Source: Paraburkholderia azotifigens
GTDB taxonomy: Bacteria > Pseudomonadota > Gammaproteobacteria > Burkholderiales > Burkholderiaceae
Assembly (NCBI RefSeq): GCF_007995085.1
Contig: NZ_VOQS01000003.1
Location: forward strand, 1,054,001-1,118,000
Direction of reading: 5' to 3'
DNA: 64,000 bases
Each line of letters opens with the position of its first letter. Position 1 is the stretch's first letter. Shown here one piece after another: positions 1 through 8,400 of the stretch. The translations under genes were made by a program, and so were the position numbers. The notes beneath the pieces are model-generated. The model saw only the letters and a program-made list of their open reading frames with translations. It did not search any database and was not told the origin of the DNA.

Positions 1-90
1 GCGTATTTCAGCCGCTATTTCCGCAAGCAGACGGGCGCGACGCCCAAAGAATTTCAGGCCGCCGCGCACACCGATCTGTCTTTGAACTGA
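1..90 (+). CDS. AraC-family transcriptional regulator, C-terminal fragment (cut by window start)
   Basis: Only the last 29 codons are in the window. They translate to AYFSRYFRKQTGATPKEF followed by a short tail and TGA. This is the end of the second helix-turn-helix of an AraC/XylS DNA-binding domain, with the typical Y/F-S-R-x-F-R/K-x-x-x-G-x-x-P-x-E/Q-F pattern. The gene converges on pobA, with only 11 bases between the stop codons. An AraC-type PobR commonly sits next to pobA in proteobacteria, so this may be the 4-hydroxybenzoate-responsive activator. That assignment rests on position only, because the ligand-binding part lies outside the window. Confidence 0.8.
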   Translation, partial: AYFSRYFRKQTGATPKEFQAAAHTDLSLN

Positions 91-101
91 TTGCCCGCCG
101 C

Positions 102-1316
<1,215 letters not shown>

Positions 1317-1504
1317 TCAAAGTGTGCCGTCGGCGCTTATATCGAGCAACGCAATAACGCGAATAAGCGTTATCTCTATTCACGATAATAGATGAGTCCG
1401 GGTTTTCCCTAGGAAAGCAAACGCAACTTTGGCGGAAGCGGTTTGTTGGCTATCTTTACTCTGCGGTCCCGCTGAGCGGTCCCGAACGCAAACAAGGAGA
1501 AGCA

Positions 1505-1864
1505 ATGATGAAGATCCGCAATGTCCTGCCCGTGCTCGCTGTCATCGGTTGCGTGACGCTGACGTCCAACGTGTATGCGCAAGCGAGCGACGATACAGCG
1601 ATGGCTTCCGCTCCCGCGGCACATTCGAAGAAGGCGACACCTGCGGACAAGAAGCTCGGCCGCGACGTGCGCAAAGCGCTGTCGAAGGCGCCGGGCTTCA
1701 ACGTATCGAACGTCTACGTGAAAGCGCGCGGCGGCGCTGTGACGCTATCGGGCAGCGTGCCCGACGGCGGACAGATTACACAGGCGGCGGAAGTGGCGAA
1801 AGGCGTGCAGGGCGTGACGTCGGTCACCAACAAGCTCACGCTTTACTCGCATGGAAATAACTAG
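1505..1864 (+). CDS. BON-domain periplasmic protein
   Basis: A 119-residue exported protein. Residues 1-25 form a signal peptide (basic start, hydrophobic core, cleavage probably after VYA). The remainder holds one BON domain, with DVRKALSKAPGFNVSNVYVKARGGAVTLSGSVPDGG and a closing VQGVTSVTNKL, as in OsmY-like and related proteins thought to bind phospholipid or other surfaces. A Shine-Dalgarno sequence AAGGAG precedes two adjacent ATG codons, so either 1505 or 1508 may be used. The stop codon overlaps the stop of the convergent xdhC through the palindrome CTAG at 1861-1864. Exact role unknown. Confidence 0.88.
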   Translation: MMKIRNVLPVLAVIGCVTLTSNVYAQASDDTAMASAPAAHSKKATPADKKLGRDVRKALSKAPGFNVSNVYVKARGGAVTLSGSVPDGGQITQAAEVAKGVQGVTSVTNKLTLYSHGNN

Positions 1865-2925
1865 CCTGGCGCGACGCTTTCCATTTGCGTGAAATTCCGG
1901 CTCGAGATATCGCACGAAGCGACGGTGCTTCGTGCGATATCGCGCACGGCTTTTGCACCTTCGATCTGCAGTTCGCGCGGCAATGCAACGCCATGCTTCG
2001 CGGCGGTGACTTCGGCCAGAATCGATACAGCGATTTCCGGCGGCGTTCTGCTGCCGATATGAATTCCCGCCGGCCCACGAAGCCTCGCCACCTCGGCATC
2101 GGTGAGATCGAACTGCTTGAGCCTTTCGCGCCGTGCCGCATTGTTGCGCCGCGAACCTAATGCGCCGACATAGAACGCGGGCGTTTTCAACGCTTCCATC
2201 AATGCGAGATCATCGAGCTTCGGATCGTGCGTCAAGGCGATCACCGCGCAACGTTCGTCGAGTTTCATGTCGAGCACGGTATCGTCGGGCATCGTGCTCA
2301 CCACTTTGATGCCTGGAACATCCCACTCGTTAAGGTATGCTTCGCGCGGATCGCAAACGGTCACCTGATAATCGAGGCCTGCCGCGACATTGCACAGATA
2401 GCGCGACAACTGCCCCGCGCCGATCACGAGCATCCGGTAACGCGGGCCGTGTATTGTGAGGAGACGCTTTCCATCGAAGGCGACGCCATTCGTCGCTTGC
2501 GCGGCGCTTAGCCCCGCAATACCCGTTTCCATGTCCAGCGTGCGCGCCACGAGCCGTCCATCTTCCACCGCGCCGCATAGTTCAGCGATGCCGCTCGCCT
2601 TTGTCAAAGGCTAGAGAACGAGCTGAATCGTCCCGCCGCATGGCAAGCCAAAGCGATGCGCTTCGTCGGCCGTCACGCCATACGTTACGGCTTCGGGCTT
2701 CATCTGCCCGATGCCGCGCTGACGCACACGGTCGATCAGATCGTCCTCGATACAGCCGCCCGACACAGATCCCACTACTGCGCCGTCGTCGCGCACGACG
2801 AGCATCGCGCCTTCGGGACGCGGCGACGAACCCCACGTTTTCACTACCGTCACGAGCAGCACGCGATGCCCCTGGTCGAGCCAGCGCGCGCTGCGCTTCA
2901 GAACTTCGATATCGACACTGTCCAT
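1861..2925 (-). pseudogene. xdhC: XdhC/CoxI-family molybdenum hydroxylase maturation protein, interrupted by an in-frame amber codon
   Basis: XdhC-type proteins receive and sulfurate molybdenum cofactor and deliver it to xanthine dehydrogenase-family enzymes. The N-terminal XdhC_CoxI domain (codons from ATG 2925; motifs VKTWGSSPRPEGAMLVV, GSVSGGCIEDDLI and GLPCGGTIQLVL) runs into TAG at 2613-2611. The same frame then continues with PLTKASGIAELC and a complete XdhC_C Rossmann domain (LVIGAGQLSRYL, VCDPRE, LTHDPKLDDLAL, YVGALGSRRN, GPAGIHIGSRTPPEIAVSI). Homologues usually read LVLEP here, so GAG to TAG explains the break. A TTG three codons after the stop, with no clear Shine-Dalgarno, is the only restart option. 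The gene follows the cytochrome c gene by 61 bases. A split but functional pair, a suppressed codon or a sequencing error remain possible. Confidence 0.8.
1906..1941. repeat. Perfect 15-bp inverted repeat (hairpin) at the 3' end of xdhC
   Basis: GATATCGCACGAAGC at 1906-1920 and its exact reverse complement at 1927-1941 are separated by 6 bases. The hairpin lies just past the convergent bon stop and inside the last codons of xdhC (tail residues ARSTVASCD). Neither side carries a T-run, so it is not a canonical intrinsic terminator, though it may stabilise 3' ends or assist termination of bon. Confidence 0.85.
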
Positions 2926-2986
2926 TGCCACTTCTGCACATTCGTCGGCGGCACAGTCGCAGTGACGCGCGCCGCCAGGCATCACG

Positions 2987-4234
2987 TTACCGTCTCAACG
3001 CACGAACGACATTCGCACTAACCTCGGCCGGCCGGCCGCCCCACGCGCCACGCAGATAGTTCGCCACGTGTGCGAGTTCTTCGTCGCTCAATGTATTCGC
3101 GAAGCCCGGCATCGCCTGCATACGTTCGAGTCCGGGGAACCCTTGCTCCTCGATGCCGTCGAGCATCGAGACGATCAGGTTGTGCGCATCGTTCTGACGC
3201 ACCGTGGAATTGCCTCGCATGGATACGGCGACGTGCGGCTTGCCCTCGCCCTCCACGCCGTGGCATCCCGCGCACACGGACAGGTACACGCGCCGGCCAG
3301 CCGCCATCTGCTCGCCATCGGCCGATTGCGTTTGCAGCGGCGCAGGCGCGACCGGTTTGTCGCCCATGATGTACGTGGAGATTGCGCGCAGATCCTCATG
3401 TGTCATGTATTGGCTGCTGAGATGCACGACGGGATGCATCTCGCCGAATGCCGACCCCTGCGGCGCGATCCCGGTCGCGAAGAATGCCTGCAAATCTCGC
3501 GCTGACCATCCGCGATCCGCGAGACCTTCGGGCGTGAGGTCGGGCGCATGAACTCGGCCAAGCGTTCCGCCTGCCAGCGGCTTCATGCCGTCGAGCTGTC
3601 CAAAGCGGCCGCGCGGCGTGTGACATTCCGCACAGTGCCCAAGCGCATTCGCGAGATAGCGTCCGCGGTTCCAGTCCGCCGACTCTCCACGCGACGCGTC
3701 GGGCAGCCCGCTTTCGAGGAACAGCATCTTCCAGAAGCGCACCGCGAAGCGCAGGTTGAACGGAAACGACAGATCGGGTTCGCGATTCGTCACGGCTGCC
3801 GGCTTCAACGACATCAGATAGGCGTAGATCGCGTCGCTATCGGCACGCGACATCTGGCGATACGACGTGTATGGCATTGCCGGATAGAGCTGCCCATCCG
3901 GCGAAACGCCCTCGTGCAATGCGGCGTAGAAATCATCGGCATTCCATTTGCCGATGCCGTGCTGCGCATCCGGCGTGATGTTCGTTCCATAGAACGTGCC
4001 GAAAGGGGAATCGATTTTTACGCCGCCCGCGAAGGGTGCGCTGTCGGGCGAGGTATGACACGCGGCGCAGTCCGCGGCTTTCGCCAGATAGCGGCCGCGT
4101 GCGATCAACGCGGCATCGTGCGTATCGACGTTGGCGCCATTGGCCGCGTCATGCGTGTTGCTGCATGCCGTCGACAGCACGGCAGTCAGCGTCAGCAATG
4201 CGATACGTATCAGGAATAACAACGCGCTCATCAT
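2987..4234 (-). CDS. Triheme cytochrome c, electron acceptor subunit of molybdenum hydroxylase
   Basis: A 415-residue c-type cytochrome with three heme-binding motifs: CAACH (56-60), CAECH (201-205) and CAGCH (321-325). An N-terminal hydrophobic segment ending near STAC (cysteine 24) suggests export, perhaps as a lipoprotein. This architecture is found in the membrane-linked cytochrome subunits of periplasmic alcohol/aldehyde dehydrogenases, where the protein passes electrons to the quinone pool or a terminal oxidase. The ATG at 4234 overlaps the stop of the 2Fe-2S subunit gene (ATGATGA), which supports that start over an upstream one and implies translational coupling. It is presumably the electron acceptor for the two genes upstream. 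Confidence 0.9.
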   Translation of the reverse strand: MMSALLFLIRIALLTLTAVLSTACSNTHDAANGANVDTHDAALIARGRYLAKAADCAACHTSPDSAPFAGGVKIDSPFGTFYGTNITPDAQHGIGKWNADDFYAALHEGVSPDGQLYPAMPYTSYRQMSRADSDAIYAYLMSLKPAAVTNREPDLSFPFNLRFAVRFWKMLFLESGLPDASRGESADWNRGRYLANALGHCAECHTPRGRFGQLDGMKPLAGGTLGRVHAPDLTPEGLADRGWSARDLQAFFATGIAPQGSAFGEMHPVVHLSSQYMTHEDLRAISTYIMGDKPVAPAPLQTQSADGEQMAAGRRVYLSVCAGCHGVEGEGKPHVAVSMRGNSTVRQNDAHNLIVSMLDGIEEQGFPGLERMQAMPGFANTLSDEELAHVANYLRGAWGGRPAEVSANVVRALRR

Positions 4235-4869
4235 TCGCCGCCCTTGAAGAGTCCGGGTGTGTTCAGCACGAGATCCTTCACCGCCTCGTAGTAGCGCACG
4301 TAGCCCGTACAGCGGCACAGATGTGAATCGAGTGCTTCGACGATGGTCTGTTCAACTGCGTTGCGTTCGACAGGATGGCGCTTCAATCGCTCGATCAGCA
4401 CGGTCGTCGCATTGACGAAGCCCGGCGTGCAGTATCCACACTGAAAACTGAAGTGTTCGAGAAACTTCTGCTGAACGGGAGACAGTCCCACGACCTCTCC
4501 ATGTTCGTTGCTCGCCGCGTGGCCTTCGACCGTGCGTATCTTCTTGCCGTCGAAGAACTGTGCGGATGTGATGCACGAACGCACTTCTTCGCTCGTGCCG
4601 TCCGGCTTGTCGAGAATGACGGCGCACGCATGACACACGCCCTGACCGCAGCCGAGCCGCGAACCCGTCAAGCCGAGATACTCGTGCAGAAAATCGATTA
4701 GCATGAGTTGCGCGGGAACGCGGACAGGGCCGAAAGATCGGCCATTGACGGTCATCGACACTGCTTGCATATCGATCTGCGTCGAAGACTGTTCGACCGG
4801 ATCGGGAACGGCTTGCGTCGACTGCGCAGCACCGGCGGCCTGTTGGGAATGGGGATTGGCCGCCATCAT
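4231..4869 (-). CDS. 2Fe-2S subunit of xanthine dehydrogenase-family molybdenum hydroxylase
   Basis: Small electron-transfer subunit of 212 residues. After a Gln/Ala-rich N-terminal stretch of about 35 residues, it has the plant-ferredoxin-type cluster motif GCGQGVCHAC with a further C in VRSC, and the second 2Fe-2S domain with CGYCTPGF and CRCTGY, the classic eight-cysteine pattern of the family. It should relay electrons from the molybdopterin site of the large subunit to the cytochrome c. Its start codon overlaps the stop of the large-subunit gene (ATGA at 4866-4869) and its stop overlaps the cytochrome start, so the three genes form a tightly coupled unit. Substrate cannot be told from the sequence. 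Confidence 0.93.
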   Translation of the reverse strand: MMAANPHSQQAAGAAQSTQAVPDPVEQSSTQIDMQAVSMTVNGRSFGPVRVPAQLMLIDFLHEYLGLTGSRLGCGQGVCHACAVILDKPDGTSEEVRSCITSAQFFDGKKIRTVEGHAASNEHGEVVGLSPVQQKFLEHFSFQCGYCTPGFVNATTVLIERLKRHPVERNAVEQTIVEALDSHLCRCTGYVRYYEAVKDLVLNTPGLFKGGE

Positions 4870-7688
4870 GCGAGCACCTCCTGAATCTTCTGTGGCGTGA
4901 CGGGAAGGTCACGAAAACGATGTCCAATCGCATGTGCAATGCCATTCACGATTGCGCCGACGACGGGAATCATCACCACTTCGGCAATGCCCTTGGGCGG
5001 ATCGGTGTCAGTCAATGGCGGCAGCACTTCGCCCGTCTGCTTCCACACGGCGACGTCCGAAGCGCGCGGCAAGCGATAACGATTGAAATTCCACGCACCG
5101 TTGCCCGGCCCGTCTTCGTAGAGCGGCAAATATTCGTGCAGCGCATGGCCGATACCCATCGCAAGCCCACCCTGCAACTGGCCCGACACGAGTTGCGGCG
5201 AAATCTGGTTGCCGCATTCGAGAATCGAGTGATGCGTCAACAATTCGACTTCGCCATTGCTCTCGTTCACGCAGAGTTCAACGAGCGTTCCGACCGCGCT
5301 GTAGTAGACGACGGTCGCGTTGTTGCGCTGAACGGGCGGAATGAATACGCGCTTGCGATCGAGCACGCGGTAACCGTTCGGTGTGGTCGCGTGCTGTCTG
5401 ACGTCCTGCGTTGCGCGATTGCCGTGGCGTAGCGACAGGCCATCGATGGGCAGGCGTTCCACCTTGCCGCCGATGTCGAACTCGGCCTCCGTCCATTGCC
5501 AGCGATTGAACACGTGCACGGTCGCACCCGTCACGAGTTCGAGTTCATGCATCTGCTTCGCGAGCCGTTCGAGCGGCAACGCCTCGAGGCCATCCGCGGA
5601 CAGCTTGCCGTCCACCCAGCGTGCGTCCTCGATCCGCACGATCAGCGACGCCGCCTGACCACCCCCTATGCCTTCCGACCAGATCGACATCGCAGCGGGC
5701 CACAAGCCCTGCGTGAACAAAACGCGCGCCGCTTCACGCGTGCTATGCGTGAAGTAGAAAGCTGAGTTCGTCGCGCTTGACGGCGACATGTAGCCCGGCG
5801 ACCAGCGCGGATTCTTCGACAGGCGATCCTGTTCCGCCTGCGACATCAGATATGGATCGCCGCTCGTCACGACGGGCAGATCGAGCCACTCGTTGAGCGC
5901 GAAGCGCACATCCGTCGCGGGCGCACCCAGCCATCTGGCCACCCCGACTGCCTGCGCCGTCGACATGCCCGTGCCGATTTCCGCGCCTGAATGATGCAAC
6001 GTGATCTTTCCGTCTGCGCTCAGTTCGACCTTCGCGAACGACGATTCCGCACCCGTACCGAAGTCTTTCTGCACACACGCAAAGCCCACGCCGTAGCGCT
6101 TGCCCGGATGTTCTGTTTCGAATTGCGCCTTCTTCTGTACACGGTTCTTCCATAGCGGATGCGCGCGAGCCTTGTCGAGTACTTCATCGACACGTACAGC
6201 GCCAGCCGGAATCGCGCCCTGCGTGTTTTTCATGCCGGAGCGCAATGCGTTCTTCAAACGGAATTCAATGGGATCGAGTTGCAGTTGTTCCGCGATTTCG
6301 TCGATCATCATTTCCGTCGCGGCCATGCTCTGCAGCGTGCCGTATCCGCGCGCCGAACCTGCATCGACTGCACGGGACGCAATGGCGATCGCCGTGAAGT
6401 CGTTCTTCGGAAAGTAGTAGATGGATTGCGCGGCTGTCGCGCCGACCATCGCCACGGAGGGCGAGAAATTCATCCGGCCGCCGCCATTCGCTTCGAAATC
6501 GCCCTTGAACGATTGCAGCAATCCCGTCTTTCTGTCGACTGCGATGCGGTACTTCATCCTGAACGCATGACGCTTCAGCGCGCTCTGGAACTGCTCATAG
6601 CGATCGTTGGCGAGACGCACGGGGCGGCCCTCGCCATACATCGCGGCGACAAGTCCGTAGAAGGGCATGTTGTAGTGGTCTTTCGATCCGTAGCCAACCG
6701 TGTAGCACGGATGCAAGAACACGTTCTTCACGGGAAAGCGGCACTTTCCGGCCATCTCCGCGACGCTTTGCGCGACTTCCGCCGGACCCTGAGCAGGCAC
6801 GATCATGTGCAGCGAATGCGTCGACGCGTCGTACCAGCAATTTGCGTTGTCGGCTTCGAGCGCAGCTGTATCGACGGATTGCGTGCTGTAGTTGCGCTCC
6901 AGCACGAGCCAGTCGGCAGGCGGAGAATCGAATTCGGCAGCGATGCCGTTCGCGTAGAACATGCCCTGTTCGCCGAGCTTGCCGTGCTCCTTGCCATCCG
7001 GCCACACGGGTTGATGCTTACGCATCGAGCCCGGAAATACAGGCGCATTCTTCAGGCTCGAGAATACATCGTCGTCGTATGGCGTCTTTCCGCCCACCCG
7101 CACGAAACGGAACGTGCCCCATGGATCGCGTTCGAGCGGCCCTGTTTGCGGGCCGTATGAGATTACGTCGTCGCGGAACTTGAGGCGGTCTTTGGCGAGG
7201 CGAAAGCGCGCGAAATCGTGAAAGATCAGAATGGCGACCGCCTGCCCCAGATATGCCGGCGTCTTACCCTTAGGCAACAGCATGTCGTCGCCATAGAAGG
7301 CGGGAAAGTGCAGACCATCGCGTTCGAGATCTTCAGCCGTCACGATCCGCTCTGGCTTCAACGCCTCACCGAGCATGCCCAGGTTGAACCCTTCATACAC
7401 ACAATCCGCACGCGTGGTTCGCAGAATGAGTGCATGCGCCTGCTGTTGCGGCCAATGCGGCATATCGGATGCACGCATGTCGCGCGCAAACACTTTCGCG
7501 CCCGTGACCTTGGCGATACCGTCGATACGAAATCGCGGCTGGCCGGTTCTTGCGTCCCACTCGACGGGCGTGAGTATTTTCTCTTCGAATAGCGCGGCAA
7601 ACGCTCGACTCCCGACGGGCGCGAGATACACCGAAATACCGGCCATGACAGTGGTCTTTAAGAAACTTCGGCGTGAAAGGCCGACCAT
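4866..7688 (-). CDS. Molybdopterin-binding large subunit, xanthine dehydrogenase family (isoquinoline oxidoreductase/aldehyde dehydrogenase type), Tat-exported
   Basis: About 940 residues from the ATG at 7688, chosen because TGGAGAC lies just upstream and because the Tat signal GLSRRSFLKTTVMAG then sits at the very N-terminus. The body has the aldehyde oxidase/xanthine dehydrogenase fold: RFRIDGIAKVTGAKVFARD, a Moco-domain segment SARGYGTLQSMAATEMMIDEIA, HHSGAEIGTGMSTAQ, and a C-terminal KGIAEVVMIPVVGAIVNGIAHAIG whose Glu fits the conserved catalytic base. Together with the small subunit and cytochrome c it should oxidise an aldehyde or N-heterocycle in the periplasm. Being Tat-dependent, it needs cofactor loading in the cytoplasm, which makes the damaged xdhC downstream notable. 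Confidence 0.92.
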   Translation of the reverse strand: MVGLSRRSFLKTTVMAGISVYLAPVGSRAFAALFEEKILTPVEWDARTGQPRFRIDGIAKVTGAKVFARDMRASDMPHWPQQQAHALILRTTRADCVYEGFNLGMLGEALKPERIVTAEDLERDGLHFPAFYGDDMLLPKGKTPAYLGQAVAILIFHDFARFRLAKDRLKFRDDVISYGPQTGPLERDPWGTFRFVRVGGKTPYDDDVFSSLKNAPVFPGSMRKHQPVWPDGKEHGKLGEQGMFYANGIAAEFDSPPADWLVLERNYSTQSVDTAALEADNANCWYDASTHSLHMIVPAQGPAEVAQSVAEMAGKCRFPVKNVFLHPCYTVGYGSKDHYNMPFYGLVAAMYGEGRPVRLANDRYEQFQSALKRHAFRMKYRIAVDRKTGLLQSFKGDFEANGGGRMNFSPSVAMVGATAAQSIYYFPKNDFTAIAIASRAVDAGSARGYGTLQSMAATEMMIDEIAEQLQLDPIEFRLKNALRSGMKNTQGAIPAGAVRVDEVLDKARAHPLWKNRVQKKAQFETEHPGKRYGVGFACVQKDFGTGAESSFAKVELSADGKITLHHSGAEIGTGMSTAQAVGVARWLGAPATDVRFALNEWLDLPVVTSGDPYLMSQAEQDRLSKNPRWSPGYMSPSSATNSAFYFTHSTREAARVLFTQGLWPAAMSIWSEGIGGGQAASLIVRIEDARWVDGKLSADGLEALPLERLAKQMHELELVTGATVHVFNRWQWTEAEFDIGGKVERLPIDGLSLRHGNRATQDVRQHATTPNGYRVLDRKRVFIPPVQRNNATVVYYSAVGTLVELCVNESNGEVELLTHHSILECGNQISPQLVSGQLQGGLAMGIGHALHEYLPLYEDGPGNGAWNFNRYRLPRASDVAVWKQTGEVLPPLTDTDPPKGIAEVVMIPVVGAIVNGIAHAIGHRFRDLPVTPQKIQEVLA

Positions 7689-7938
7689 GTACGTCTCCAG
7701 AAATCCAGAACTGCGCGCGTCGGCTTCACCGGCGGCGAGGTCGTCGAGCGCGCGCAATTGCGCAGCCGATTGAATGCTTCAGAGCTGTCGGCAATAGGTC
7801 CGGCAGCGTTTGAGGAGCGGCATTATGTCAGCCGTCGAGAGTGCTTTATGTTGATATTTGCCAAAATGCGCTTTGAAGCGTCAATGATTGTCAAAGCATT
7901 GGCGGCGATGCTTTTACGAAGGTCAGAACTGTTTTGAT

Positions 7939-8400
7939 TTATGTATGTTTGACCCGACCCGTCGCTTCGAGAATGGCCTGCCGAATGCGCGGATACGTGC
8001 CGCAGCGGCATAGGATGCCGTGCATGGCACAGTCTATTTCCTTGACGCTCGGCGTCGGATTGCGCTGGAGCAGCGCACTTGCCGCCATCAATTGCGCGCT
8101 CTGACAATAGCCGCATTGCACGACATCGACCCGCAGCCATGCGTCTTTCAGTGCGCGTACCTGTGGTCCTTGCAGGCCTTCTATTGTCGTGACTTTATTT
8201 GCACCGATATCCGAGAGCTTCTCCTGACACGAGGTTTTGGCATCTTTGCCGACGTGCACCGTGCACGCACCGCAGACACCGACCCCACAACCGAACTTGG
8301 TACCCGTCATTTTCAGTTCGCAGCGCAAGACCCAAAGCAATGGTGTCGCGGGATCCGAGTGCACTTCGACGGACTTGCCGTTGATATTCAGCTTGAGCAT
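7939..8400 (-). CDS. iorA: 2Fe-2S subunit of isoquinoline 1-oxidoreductase-like enzyme
   Basis: A 153-residue iron-sulfur subunit, the usual length for IorA-type proteins. The first cluster motif is FGCGVGVCGACTVHV with a further Cys in TSC; the second is VQCGYCQSAQ with CRCGTYPRIR. The ATG at 8400 gives MLKLNINGKSVEVHSDP, the standard family start; the open frame upstream has no family similarity. The gene overlaps the end of the large-subunit gene by 13 bases and lies downstream of it, the reverse of the usual iorA-iorB order. It passes electrons from the molybdenum site to an unidentified acceptor. Confidence 0.92.
   Translation of the reverse strand: MLKLNINGKSVEVHSDPATPLLWVLRCELKMTGTKFGCGVGVCGACTVHVGKDAKTSCQEKLSDIGANKVTTIEGLQGPQVRALKDAWLRVDVVQCGYCQSAQLMAASALLQRNPTPSVKEIDCAMHGILCRCGTYPRIRQAILEATGRVKHT

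Noticed and set aside
1463-1484. Direct repeat GCGGTCCCG twice, 4 bases apart, upstream of the BON gene
   Set aside because: Short GC-rich repeat close to the ribosome binding site; likely chance or part of a promoter leader. Not enough to call an operator.
2611-2985. XdhC N-terminal domain starting at the upstream GTG 2985 or ATG 2982
   Set aside because: Those starts add a Cys/Ala-rich stretch absent from the family and have no Shine-Dalgarno sequence. ATG 2925, with AGAAG upstream, gives the usual N-terminus.
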